A stretch of DNA of 64,000 nucleotides from Alteribacter keqinensis (GCF_003710255.1 NZ_RHIB01000003.1:1-64000); one strand, 5' to 3'. Shown: positions 27,123-36,494, numbered from the stretch's first letter. Notes: generated by a model from the sequence alone, not told the origin. Numbers and translations are program-made.

Positions 27123-27209
27123 GGATGTGGTGATGGGAAAAATGGTGATGATTATTGGAGAGCGGTTTCCCTTTTGGAGAGGGAGGCTGTTTTTTTGTTG
27201 TGCTCAGCT

Positions 27210-27395
27210 CTTAGGGGTGAATTAATTGGAGTTAGGGGGGAATAAACAGAGCTTAGGGGTGAATTAATTCGTCTTAGGGGAGAATTTTTCTCCCTTAGGG
27301 GTGAATTCGATCTTAAGGGGAAATTATCAGTATTCAGGGAGAAAAAAATGCCTTAATTATTTGGTTTTAGGGGGAAATTACGCTTTCTTAGGAGG
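27210..27395 (+). repeat. Periodic intergenic array 6 (CTTAGGGGTGAATTA type)
   Basis: Units with core TTAGGGG and then GAATT start at 27210, 27231, 27252, 27273 and 27294 (strict 21 bp), then 27312 (18-bp step), with two or three weaker units to about 27395. Confidence 0.9.
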
Positions 27396-27423
27396 AAGTG
27401 ACCCGGATGGCATCTATGGATGA

Positions 27424-27429
27424 TATAAT
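27424..27429 (+). promoter_or_regulatory. -10 box of the DUF2785 operon
   Basis: TATAAT at 27424-27429, 46 bp before the start codon. The -35 candidate (GTGACC, about 18 bp upstream) is weak. The promoter directly follows array 6. Confidence 0.5.
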
Positions 27430-27474
27430 AATTACAGAAAATTCCTCCAACTTTGCGAAGAATGGAGTTAGCTG

Positions 27475-28293
27475 ATGACATTAAAGGAAGAATTAAAGAG
27501 TTTGCGGGAATACAAGATACATAGAAGCGATGAACGAATCTCCCGATTGCTTGAGCCTATGCTGCAGCACATTGGCTCTCCTGATCCGAAGCTTAGAGAC
27601 GGGCTTATTTACAGCACGTTTGCGAAGTGGGCAAAAGACGATTGCCTGACGGACGAGCAGCTTCAATTTTTGCTGACCACTTGTGTCGGGGAGTCGCATC
27701 TCTTTTACCATATTGGGAAGTGCGGGGACGATTCGGTGTTTACGCGCTCGTTCTCTGCTCTTGTCATTGCGGCGATTATGCAGAAGGATCGCGAGCGGAG
27801 GGCATTGCCGGCGGAAGTGGTGAAAGAAACCTTGGAGAAAACGCTGCTCTATTTGGCGCGGGAAAAGGATGTCAGGGGCTTTGTGAAAGGAAAGGGGTGG
27901 GCTCACAGCATTGCTCACGGGGCTGATTTGCTCACATCTGTGACCCTGCATCCTTCTGTCAGCATGGAGTGTCACGAAGACATTCTGCAGGCCGTGCAGG
28001 ACTGTTTATTTAAAAAAGTCACGTATGTCGATGACGAAGATGAGCGGCTGACGTTCGTGATTGAGGCTCTTTTGGATAAAGGGATCGCTGCTGCTCAGTT
28101 AGAGCAGTGGATTGGAAAAACCTCTGAAAAGCTGGAAGAGTATCTTCGTGAGGAAGGGCATTCGCTGCATTTTTACCGGACAAAGACGAATGTGATGAAC
28201 TTTTTCAAAACGGTTTATTTCAGGATTACGTTGCTACAAGTTCGAAAACAGATTGAAGAGCGAATTGAGTACTGGCACCGGAAACTTTACTAA
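27475..28293 (+). CDS. DUF2785 domain protein
   Basis: A 272-residue protein that I assign to DUF2785 from DGLIYSTFAKW near the N-terminus, RSFSALVIAAI, and KGWAHSIAHGADLLTSV (about residues 142-158). It is mostly helical, with no signal or membrane segment. Function is unknown. It starts a run of five or six closely spaced genes ending with the DinB protein. Confidence 0.85.
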   Translation: MTLKEELKSLREYKIHRSDERISRLLEPMLQHIGSPDPKLRDGLIYSTFAKWAKDDCLTDEQLQFLLTTCVGESHLFYHIGKCGDDSVFTRSFSALVIAAIMQKDRERRALPAEVVKETLEKTLLYLAREKDVRGFVKGKGWAHSIAHGADLLTSVTLHPSVSMECHEDILQAVQDCLFKKVTYVDDEDERLTFVIEALLDKGIAAAQLEQWIGKTSEKLEEYLREEGHSLHFYRTKTNVMNFFKTVYFRITLLQVRKQIEERIEYWHRKLY

Positions 28294-28308
28294 ACGAGGG
28301 GAATCGAC

Positions 28309-28764
28309 ATGAAGATACGAGAGCTGATGGAAAACGAACATCCCCCGATGGACTTGCTTCTACTGGCGGATCCTTCACGAGAAAAAGTAGAGAGGTACCT
28401 GCGAGAAGGGGAATGCCGGGTCGCTGAGGTGTCAGGTGAAGTCATTGGGGTTTATGTGCTCGTCAAAACAGGTGCGGGGCGTGTGGAACTGATGAACGTT
28501 GCGGTGAAGGAGTCGGAGCACGGCAAGGGTATTGGGAAAAAGCTGATCCTGGATGCGATTGATCGGGCGAGGGAAGCTGGTCTTCATACGATTGAAGTCG
28601 GAACGGGGAACTCTAGTATCGGGCAGCTCGCTCTTTACCAGAAGTGCGGGTTTCGGATTGTCGGTGTGGAGCAGGATTTCTTTGTGAAGCATTATGATGA
28701 GGAAATCTATGAAAACGGGATCCAGTGCCGGGATATGGTGCGGCTTGCGCTGGAGGTGCAGTAG
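28309..28764 (+). CDS. GNAT family N-acetyltransferase
   Basis: A 151-residue GNAT protein with NVAVKESEHGKGIGKKLILDAI (acetyl-CoA loop, about residues 63-84) and ALYQKCGFRIVGVEQDFFVKHY. The substrate is unknown. The start follows GAGGGGA, 15 nt after the DUF2785 gene. Confidence 0.88.
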   Translation: MKIRELMENEHPPMDLLLLADPSREKVERYLREGECRVAEVSGEVIGVYVLVKTGAGRVELMNVAVKESEHGKGIGKKLILDAIDRAREAGLHTIEVGTGNSSIGQLALYQKCGFRIVGVEQDFFVKHYDEEIYENGIQCRDMVRLALEVQ

Positions 28765-29118
28765 TTGAAGTACATAATAATGAAACCGCATAAGAGCAAC
28801 TACCCGGATCCTATTACCCTCAGTAAGGGAGAAAAGGTTCGGACAGGCAGAATCTATGAAGGTCCCGAGGGCTGGGAGAACTGGATTTACTGCACAACCG
28901 TGAACGGCGAATCTGAAGGATGGGTGCCGGCGCAGATTATTAATGATCATGTCATAACGGAAGATTATTGTGCGAAAGAGCTGAATATCGATGCCGGCGA
29001 ACAGGTGGAAGTGGTGAAAGAGCTGAATGGCTGGTTGTGGGTAAAGAATGTGAGGACCGGGGAAGAAGGGTGGATTCCGCGGGAGGCTGCGAAACTGATC
29101 CAGGGGGACGAGACATGA
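28765..29118 (+). CDS. Tandem SH3-like domain protein
   Basis: A 117-residue protein made of two SH3-like repeats. Each has a Gly/Glu turn and a Trp pair: EKVRTGRIYEGPEGWENWIY...GWVPAQII and EQVEVVKELNGWLWVKN...EGWIPREAA. It starts at TTG 28765, directly after the preceding stop, with GGAGGTG six nt upstream. A later ATG at 28780 lacks a ribosome site. There is no signal peptide, so it is probably cytoplasmic. Its last codons overlap the next gene (ATGA). Confidence 0.8.
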   Translation: MKYIIMKPHKSNYPDPITLSKGEKVRTGRIYEGPEGWENWIYCTTVNGESEGWVPAQIINDHVITEDYCAKELNIDAGEQVEVVKELNGWLWVKNVRTGEEGWIPREAAKLIQGDET

Positions 29119-29828
29119 AGCAAATCATCGCTATGGGAGGGGGAGGATTTTCCATGGAGCCCAATAACCCTCTCCTCGATAATTATATTTTAAAGCAGGC
29201 TTTATCAGATAAACCAAAGGTCTGCTTTGTTCCTACTGCAAGTGGAGACGCGGAGGGCTATATTGAGCGGTTCTATAAAAGCTTCATGAAACTTAATTGC
29301 GAGCCTTCACATTTGTCGTTATTTAAACCGCCTGCTGAAGATTTAAAGGCTTTTATTTTGGATAAAGATATTGTTTATGTGGGTGGGGGAAACACGAAGA
29401 ACCTGCTTGCTCTCTGGAAAGAGTGGGGTTTGGAACAGATATTACATGAGGCATGGGAGAAAGGTGTTATTCTGGTGGGTCTCAGTGCCGGTTCGATATG
29501 CTGGTTTGAAGAAGGCGTAACCGATTCGTTCGGGAGTAAGCTTGCACCATTAAAGTGCCTCGGCTTTTTAAAGGGAAGCAATTGCCCTCATTACGACGGG
29601 GAGGCTGAACGGCAACCTGCTTACCGGCACTTCGTTGATTCGGAACAAATAAAAGGTGGGTACGCCACGGACGATGGTGTTGCCCTTCATTTTATAGGAA
29701 AAGATCTGCACAGAGTGGTTAGCTCAAGGCGTAACGCCAGAGCATATTCATTGTCAGTCGGCGGAGGAGAAACGCCCCTCACAACAGAATACCTTGGGGA
29801 GGTGAAGTCTGGTGGACAACGTCATTGA
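29115..29828 (+). CDS. Peptidase E-like protein (family S51)
   Basis: A 237-residue protein of the PepE type. IIAMGGGGF at the N-terminus, DIVYVGGGNTKNLLALWKEWG (about residues 78-98) and GLSAGSICWFEEG, which contains the nucleophile Ser, match the family. S51 enzymes cleave Asp-X dipeptides, though distant members have other roles. ATG 29115 overlaps the previous stop by 4 nt. Confidence 0.87.
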   Translation: MKQIIAMGGGGFSMEPNNPLLDNYILKQALSDKPKVCFVPTASGDAEGYIERFYKSFMKLNCEPSHLSLFKPPAEDLKAFILDKDIVYVGGGNTKNLLALWKEWGLEQILHEAWEKGVILVGLSAGSICWFEEGVTDSFGSKLAPLKCLGFLKGSNCPHYDGEAERQPAYRHFVDSEQIKGGYATDDGVALHFIGKDLHRVVSSRRNARAYSLSVGGGETPLTTEYLGEVKSGGQRH

Positions 29829-30606
29829 TTATTATACGCAGTTTGATGAGTGGGGGCGCCTTGAACGGGAGCCGATTGAGTTTCAGGTGAATATGCATTA
29901 CATAAGGAAGTACCTCCCTAAGTCCGGTATGGTTCTGGATAACGGTGCCGGGCCTGGGAAGTATGCGATGGCGCTTGCGGAGGCCGGGTTTCAAATGACA
30001 CTGACAGATTTTACCCCGAGGCTTGTGGAGGTTGCGGAAAAGAAAGCGGAGGAGCTGGGCTTAACAGAAGCGTTTAACGGGTTTCATGTTGCTGACGCAA
30101 GGGACTTGAATGTTTTTGAACCGGGCAGATTTAACGCTGCGCTAATGATGGGGCCGATGTACCACTTGCAGGAAGAAGAGGATCGTTCTAAGGCAATCAG
30201 TGAGTTAAAGAGGGTAACCAAAAAAGACGGCATTGTGTTTGTGGCGTTTATGCCGAGATCGAAGCATGTCCTCACGTCATTGGAGAATCCTGAGCAATTG
30301 AAACCGAACCATACACTTGAGGGCATAAAGAATTTTTCTGAAACAGGGTGCTTTGATCACCAGGACAAAGGCCGGTTTACAGGTGCCTACTATTCTGAGG
30401 TGAAAGACATCAAGCCGTTTATGGAGGCGCAGGGTTTTGAAACGCTGGAACTTATCGGGTCAAATCCCGGTGCACTTTTGAAAGATGACACTTGGGGAAG
30501 TTGGCTGGGGAAAGAAGAGCTGGTGGAGATTCTTATCGGTCTGGCTGCAGATCCGTATCTGCTCGGTGCTTCCTCTCACTTACTTTACATAGGAAGGAGA
30601 ATGTAG
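29812..30606 (+). CDS. SAM-dependent methyltransferase
   Basis: A 264-residue class I methyltransferase: MVLDNGAGPGKYAMALAEAG (SAM motif I, about residues 40-59), LTDFTPRLVEVAEKKA and the later MMGPMYHLQEEEDRSKAISELKRV. The substrate is unknown. It starts at GTG 29812, overlapping the peptidase gene, with GGGGAGGTG upstream. Confidence 0.88.
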   Translation: MDNVIDYYTQFDEWGRLEREPIEFQVNMHYIRKYLPKSGMVLDNGAGPGKYAMALAEAGFQMTLTDFTPRLVEVAEKKAEELGLTEAFNGFHVADARDLNVFEPGRFNAALMMGPMYHLQEEEDRSKAISELKRVTKKDGIVFVAFMPRSKHVLTSLENPEQLKPNHTLEGIKNFSETGCFDHQDKGRFTGAYYSEVKDIKPFMEAQGFETLELIGSNPGALLKDDTWGSWLGKEELVEILIGLAADPYLLGASSHLLYIGRRM

Positions 30607-30607
30607 G

Positions 30608-31063
30608 ATGAAAAACAAAACACTGGTTCAGTTTGAGAAAGCGGCAGACGAGTTTGCGGGGTTAAAAGAGGTGCCGGAGGAGGCTTTGACGGAGCCTCTT
30701 GATGTAGGGAAGTGGTCGCCGCGGGAAGTGATTTGCCATATGTATTACTGGGATAAGTTTAATAAAGAGCAGATGGTGCCGCACATGGCGGACGGGGCGA
30801 GGCTGCCGGCGTTTCCGGATCACGATGCACATAATGCGGAGGGGCTTGAGTATTTGAAGTCGTGTAAAAAACCGGAAGAAGTGATTGATCTTTTTGTAGA
30901 GATGCGAAAAGCGCTTGTTGCGGAGTTTGAGGTGTTGAATCCGGATATGCGCTTTACCATTGGGACCGGGAAGCGGCAGTTTTCGCCGGAGAGCTTTGTG
31001 AAGATGTTTGTGAAGCACGATCAGCATCATTTGAAGCAGCTTGAGGCTGCCGGGGTAAAATAA
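30608..31063 (+). CDS. DinB family protein
   Basis: A 151-residue four-helix protein of the DinB/YfiT type. The metal-ligand histidines appear in WSPREVICHMYYWDKF and KHDQHHLKQLEAAG. Members are metal-dependent transferases, often thiol S-transferases, or of unknown function. It is the last gene of the run that starts at 27475. Confidence 0.88.
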   Translation: MKNKTLVQFEKAADEFAGLKEVPEEALTEPLDVGKWSPREVICHMYYWDKFNKEQMVPHMADGARLPAFPDHDAHNAEGLEYLKSCKKPEEVIDLFVEMRKALVAEFEVLNPDMRFTIGTGKRQFSPESFVKMFVKHDQHHLKQLEAAGVK

Positions 31064-31074
31064 AAGTTGTTGCA

Positions 31075-31158
31075 GGAAGAATTAATTGTGTTTTTGATAG
31101 TATTAATTTCATTTTCGAAAGTATTAATCCCGGCTTGGGAAGAATCAACATAAAAAGA
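31075..31158 (+). repeat. Periodic intergenic array 7 (GAAAGTATTAATTTC type)
   Basis: Four units at 31075, 31096, 31117 and 31138, strict 21-bp steps, each starting G(G/A)(A/T)AG and carrying a TTAAT or similar core. It sits between the DinB stop and the terminator. Confidence 0.88.
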
Positions 31159-31192
31159 GCGCTGCTCCTAGTCCGGAGCTGCGCTCTTTTTT
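31152..31192. terminator. Bidirectional terminator
   Basis: AAAAAGAGCGC and GCGCTCTTTTTT form the stem, with TGCTCC/GGAGCT inside. It serves the convergent dinB-like and ydiK genes. Confidence 0.9.
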
Positions 31193-31394
31193 ATTTTTTT
31201 TCGTTTTTCTTTACCCGCCGGGCCATTCCGAAGAAGCGGAAGGCGATGACGTAGTCGATGGTGGCGACGACGATGAGAATGATGGTGAGAAAATCCCATC
31301 CGTCGGTGCGGGCGTTTTGCTGTGTTGCCAGGAAGACGAACATGGTGGCAATGGAAAAATACAGTACGGCCCAGAACATGGGTGACTTGCGCAT
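31191..31394 (-). CDS. ydiK: YdiK-like small membrane protein (DUF4305)
   Basis: A 67-residue protein with two membrane helices (about residues 7-24 and 35-55) and a basic C-terminus (RRVKKNEKK). Sequence type and position, between ydiL and the tail of the accessory block, match ydiK of B. subtilis. Function is unknown. The stop of ydiL overlaps its start. Confidence 0.85.
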   Translation of the reverse strand: MRKSPMFWAVLYFSIATMFVFLATQQNARTDGWDFLTIILIVVATIDYVIAFRFFGMARRVKKNEKK

Positions 31395-32140
31395 TAGATT
31401 AATCCTCCAATAAACATGATGACTGCCTGCAGGTTAAGGGCCTGCTGCTCCTGAAGTTCGATGATCCGCTCGATTTCCTCGCGGTAGACAACCTGTACAA
31501 GCATGACGAAGCCGTTGATACCAGCGTGTGCAATAATTGGTACGATGATACGTTTTGTTTTGACATACAGGTACGAGAACACGATCCCCATAATCAGGTA
31601 GACGAGGAGGTTCTCGAAGTCGACGTGGACGACGGCGAACAGGAGTCCGCTTCCGAGTGCACCGATCCAGAAGCCGAAGCGGCGGTAAAGGGAGCCGAAT
31701 ATGACCTGACGGAAGACGATTTCTTCCATTATAGGAGCGAAGATCGCAACGGCAATGGCCATCAGGGGCACGGCGGTGGCGATGTTCACGATGTGCTCGG
31801 TGTTTTCGGAGCCCGGCTCGGTGCCAAACAGGTTGATCTGTATCAGGTTGGCGACCATCTGGGCCACGAACGCGAGCGCGATCCCGATGACGGACCAGGT
31901 GATGGTAGTTCCGATGGCGGATTTGCTGCGGAGATCAAAGTCCCCGTCATGCTTCAGACTCGAATAGCTTAAGAGAGCGATAATGACCGTACCGATGGAG
32001 AAGCCGATGAGAATCGCGTATCCCTGAAGAGCTTCAGGAGAGTCGGCAATCCCGGTGCCGCTGAGCAGCGGAATCGTCACGAGTGGTGATAACTGCACGA
32101 GAATGAAGGCAACGAGAATAATCCAGTATCTTTTTGTCAA
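31394..32140 (-). CDS. ydiL: CPBP family intramembrane metalloprotease (YdiL)
   Basis: A 248-residue membrane protein with the CPBP/Abi motifs: MEEIVFRQVIFG (EExxxR), LLFAVVHVDFENL (FxxxH) and IAHAGINGF (HxxxN). These form the metalloprotease active site inside the membrane. I chose TTG 32140 because GGAG lies 8 nt upstream and the protein then begins at the first helix; the frame is open to 32236. The divergent groESL operon follows, as in B. subtilis. Confidence 0.9.
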   Translation of the reverse strand: MTKRYWIILVAFILVQLSPLVTIPLLSGTGIADSPEALQGYAILIGFSIGTVIIALLSYSSLKHDGDFDLRSKSAIGTTITWSVIGIALAFVAQMVANLIQINLFGTEPGSENTEHIVNIATAVPLMAIAVAIFAPIMEEIVFRQVIFGSLYRRFGFWIGALGSGLLFAVVHVDFENLLVYLIMGIVFSYLYVKTKRIIVPIIAHAGINGFVMLVQVVYREEIERIIELQEQQALNLQAVIMFIGGLI

Positions 32141-32374
32141 AGTGATGTCTCCTTTATGTTTTAGCTGTGTATTTTGAAATTCGGCAAGGGGAAGGAGCCG
32201 GACGCGCTCTTCCTTTGCGTATATGTATCGCTTCATATTGTAACATAGTACGTGCTTCGAGCTGAAAAAGAACGGTTTGGCCTGATTTTGTATGCGCTGT
32301 CAGAGGATGAAGCAGGTGCCGGGGAAACGTGACGTTTCCGCAGATATTTTTACCAAAAAAATAAACGAAAACAC

Positions 32375-32403
32375 TTGCAAAAAAATTGTGAGACGATTAT
32401 TAT
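32375..32403 (+). promoter_or_regulatory. groESL sigma-A promoter
   Basis: TTGCAA, 17 bp, TATTAT, ending 10 bp before the CIRCE element. Confidence 0.85.
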
Positions 32404-32413
32404 AGGAATTGTG

Positions 32414-32440
32414 TTAGCACTCATTCAAACCGAGTGCTAA
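32414..32440 (+). promoter_or_regulatory. CIRCE element (HrcA operator)
   Basis: TTAGCACTC, 9 nt, GAGTGCTAA: a perfect CIRCE inverted repeat. HrcA binds it and represses groESL until heat shock. Confidence 0.97.
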
Positions 32441-32519
32441 TAACCAGACTAAATTAAATCAGCGCAGATCGGCCGAAAAGGCTTGAACTGTCGCAAATAC
32501 ATTAAGGAGGGTGTTTTCC

Positions 32520-32804
32520 TTGTTAAAACCATTAGGAGATCGTCTTGTTATTGAATTGGTAGAGCAAGAAGAAAAAACGGCTAGCGGGATCGTACTTCCG
32601 GATTCTGCAAAGGAAAAGCCACAAGAAGGTAAGGTTGTAGCTGCAGGAAGCGGACGCGTAACGGATAACGGTGAGCGCGTGGCACTTGAAGTGAAAGAAG
32701 GCGACAACATCATCTTCTCTAAGTATTCCGGTACTGAAGTAAAGTATGAAGGTAAAGAATATTTAGTCCTGCGTGAAAGCGACGTTCTGGCTGTCATCGG
32801 CTAA
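32520..32804 (+). CDS. groES: Co-chaperonin GroES
   Basis: A 94-residue GroES of normal length. [11 protein letters not shown] opens the protein, the mobile loop is [21 protein letters not shown] (residues about 15-35), and [37 protein letters not shown] closes it in pieces. It caps the GroEL ring. The start is TTG with AAGGAGG 9 nt upstream. Confidence 0.98.
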   Translation: MLKPLGDRLVIELVEQEEKTASGIVLPDSAKEKPQEGKVVAAGSGRVTDNGERVALEVKEGDNIIFSKYSGTEVKYEGKEYLVLRESDVLAVIG

Positions 32805-32886
32805 GGATTTGCGTTTCATAAAAAACGCAGCTTCGTAGGCGCATGAAACGATAACCACCACAGGCGGATTTGGCGCCTACATATAA

Positions 32887-34545
<1,659 letters not shown>

Positions 34546-34648
34546 GCTTCCACAGGATGTGGTGACTTAGGCGTTGCAACAGGACGTTGCGGTCATAGTC
34601 CGAGATCCGCTTAAAACCACCCTCTGGCTGAAGCCGTTGAATAAAAAG

Positions 34649-34690
34649 ACCTCATTGATCTGTTTAAAATACAGGTTAATGAGGTTTTTT
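34649..34690 (+). terminator. groESL terminator
   Basis: ACCTCATTGATCTGT pairs with ACAGGTTAATGAGGT and is followed by TTTTT. Confidence 0.88.
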
Positions 34691-34978
34691 GTATATAAAG
34701 ATTTATCTGAAGGGGTTACGTGCGATGTACTGACCTGACTTTCCAAATAATTAGCTTTCAGGCTTTGTTCGCCAAAAATAGCGTTGCAACCACTGTAATG
34801 GCTCCTGAAATTAGGAGGTTTAAGGGTAAAATATAGGCTATTTTCTTTAGGTCCTTTGAATAGAATCATAGAAGTAAAAAGTCCTTCTATCGAATGTTAA
34901 ATAAGAATGGAAAAGTATAACTTTCGGCATGGTATAATAGTTTTAGTTAATTAAAACTAAATAAGGGGTGATTGAACA
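34691..34978 (+). other. Intergenic with possible membrane-protein remnant
   Basis: On the minus strand (about 34760-34862) an open stretch without an ATG reads KKIAYILPLNLLISGAI..ATLFLANKA and stop, a hydrophobic helix that may be the end of a lost gene. TATAAT at 34933-34938 is the probable -10 of the next gene. Confidence 0.35.
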
Positions 34979-35908
34979 GTGGAAACGTTTTTAGGGTTGT
35001 TAACGTTAATGGCTTTAGGAGGTATGGTAGTCTTTTTTGTCCTTGCCTTTGTGAAAGGAAAGAGTACTAGACTTAGGAACTTTGCAAAATCAGGTGTTTG
35101 CCTGGTCACACTTATCATCCTCGCACTGATTGGTTCATCGATAGGGGAAAAAACCCCTGTTACTCAAGAGGTTACAGCTGAAGCTTCCGCAGAAGGTATT
35201 GAAGCTGAAGAGAAGATTAAACAGGAAGAAGCTAAGGAAGCTGAGGAGCAGGCACAAAAAGAGCAAGAAGAACAAGAAGAACAAGAAGCTAAAGAGGCTG
35301 AAGAAAAAGCACAGATAGAGAAAGAAGAGCAAGAAGCGAAGGCACAGGCGAAGAAAGAAGAGGAAGCCAAGAAAGAAGAAGAGGAACGTAAGGCTAAAGA
35401 AGAACAAAAAGCTAAAGAGGAGGCAGAACGTAAAGCTAAAGAAGAACAAGAAGCTAAAGAAGCTGAAGAAGGCAGCTTAACTGTTTCCCAAGAGCAGGCG
35501 ACTTGGATGGCTCAAGACTATTTGAATTACACAGCATTTTCTAAATCAGGATTGATCAATCAACTAGAGTTTGAGGGTTTTAACACAGAAGATGCAACAT
35601 ATGGTGTAGAAAACATCGCGGTTGATTGGCAAGAACAAGCCGTTCAGATGGCTCAAGACTATCTGAATTACACGGCATTCTCTAAATTAGGATTGATCGA
35701 TCAGTTAAAGTTTGAGGGTTTTAGCACAGAAGATGCGACGCATGGTGTAGAAAGCATCACGGTTGATTGGCAAGAGCAAGCCGTTCAGATGGCTGAAGAC
35801 TATTTGAATTACACTTCTTTTTCAAAACAGAGTCTAATTGACCAATTGATCTTTGAAGGGTTCAGCACGGAACACGCAACATACGCTGTCAATCAAGTTG
35901 GTTTGTAA
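34979..35908 (+). CDS. Membrane-anchored protein with three Ltp repeats
   Basis: A 309-residue protein in three parts. Two membrane helices (about residues 5-24 and 38-53) are followed by about 100 residues of Glu/Lys/Ala/Gln-rich charged helix, predicted to be a long coiled coil. The C-terminal 140 residues hold three copies of a 47-residue Ltp repeat, each like AQDYLNYTAFSKSGLINQL plus EGF(S/N)TEDATYGV. This is the domain of the host-surface lipoprotein Ltp of phage TP-J34, which blocks DNA injection by other phages. Here the anchor is a membrane helix, not a lipid. A phage-exclusion or cell-surface role is an inference. Start GTG 34979. Its A/T-rich composition differs from groEL. Confidence 0.85.
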   Translation: METFLGLLTLMALGGMVVFFVLAFVKGKSTRLRNFAKSGVCLVTLIILALIGSSIGEKTPVTQEVTAEASAEGIEAEEKIKQEEAKEAEEQAQKEQEEQEEQEAKEAEEKAQIEKEEQEAKAQAKKEEEAKKEEEERKAKEEQKAKEEAERKAKEEQEAKEAEEGSLTVSQEQATWMAQDYLNYTAFSKSGLINQLEFEGFNTEDATYGVENIAVDWQEQAVQMAQDYLNYTAFSKLGLIDQLKFEGFSTEDATHGVESITVDWQEQAVQMAEDYLNYTSFSKQSLIDQLIFEGFSTEHATYAVNQVGL

Positions 35909-35992
35909 TAGATACAATAAGTTAAGGGGGTAGCTATAAGCTACGCTCTTTATCATGTGATGTGGACGGTTCCAACGCTCCTCACAATTCTA

Positions 35993-36036
35993 AAGTGTTG
36001 ACTTCTTTTGATTCTAAAAGGGGTCAACACTTTTTT
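35993..36036 (+). terminator. Terminator of the Ltp-repeat gene
   Basis: AGTGTTGAC and GTCAACACT pair across 20 nt and are followed by TTTTT. Confidence 0.85.
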
Positions 36037-36078
36037 ATGTAAATTATTTATACAATATTTTCCCCACTCCCCCTTCCT

Positions 36079-36112
36079 AACAGGAAGCGCCAGAACCGTC
36101 CCCACACTTCTT
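36079..36112 (+). repeat. AGAACCGTCCC repeat, copy
   Basis: AGGAAGCGCCAGAACCGTCC and CCACACTTC: the same sequence (AGGAAGCGCCAGAAACGTCC, CCATACTTC) occurs at 39058-39087 upstream of cwlJ. Shorter relatives of GGGACGGTTCT lie at 46029 and 59485. Confidence 0.7.
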
Positions 36113-36219
36113 GAGTCGTTAGCGAGGATCATGTGCTGGCGGAAGCTCGTGGTGAAGGGCCTTTGGGGATGAGCATGGGAGGGACGGTTGTAGCCAATGG
36201 GGTGTACGTTGATAAATAG
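36113..36219 (+). pseudogene. Remnant of a CwlJ-type cell wall hydrolase gene
   Basis: Translated with one frameshift this reads ESLARIM, then LAEARGEGPLGMSMGGTVVANG, which matches ESLARIMLSEARGEGSTGMS and VGTVVANR in the intact cwlJ at 39217. A single extra base after ATCATG breaks the frame. DNA identity with the intact gene is high over about 100 bp (I count more than four positions in five). The rest of the gene is missing. Confidence 0.8.
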
Positions 36220-36280
36220 GAATAACAAATTGCTTTGGCCCTTTAAGAAATTGTAAGAGATTAGTTTCCGTTGCTTTCAT
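36203..36280 (-). pseudogene. Truncated N-terminus of a DUF262 (GmrSD-type) gene
   Basis: Read on the minus strand from ATG 36280 the sequence encodes MKATETNLLQFLKGPKQFVI and then PIYQRT, which is the canonical start of DUF262 proteins (…FVIPIYQRxYSW…). It has a GAGGTG ribosome site and an upstream TATAAT (TTGATATAATTAAGG). After QRT the similarity stops, exactly where the cwlJ-like remnant overlaps. DUF262 proteins include GmrS-type restriction nucleases acting on modified phage DNA. Confidence 0.75.
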
Positions 36281-36457
36281 TTAATTCACCTCATTTGGCT
36301 TTATACCTTAATTATATCAAAGTATTAATTTGATACTGAATTCAAGAAGAGTTGAAACCAGTTCATTCTCAACCCAATAATGAGAAGTGAGTTTTTTTCT
36401 TAATGTCCATAGAGGAGAGAGTAATAGCCAGATCATATAGGCGTGATTCGCAATGCA

Positions 36458-36494
36458 ATAAAACTTAGGGCAATATAATCCCTAAGCTTTTTTG
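36458..36494. terminator. Bidirectional terminator
   Basis: CTTAGGG and CCCTAAG with flanking A and T runs; it serves the SSS symporter operon on the minus strand. Confidence 0.7.

Larger units (their letters stand above)
26787..27180 (+). repeat. 188-bp tandem duplication
   Basis: A block starting near GAGCGGCTTCC (26787) recurs from 26973 and again, partly, from 27160. Matching positions are offset by 186-188 bp (for example 26830 and 27018). Each full copy contains one periodic array and a T-rich terminator-like segment. The copies differ at only a few sites, so the duplication is recent. Confidence 0.88.
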
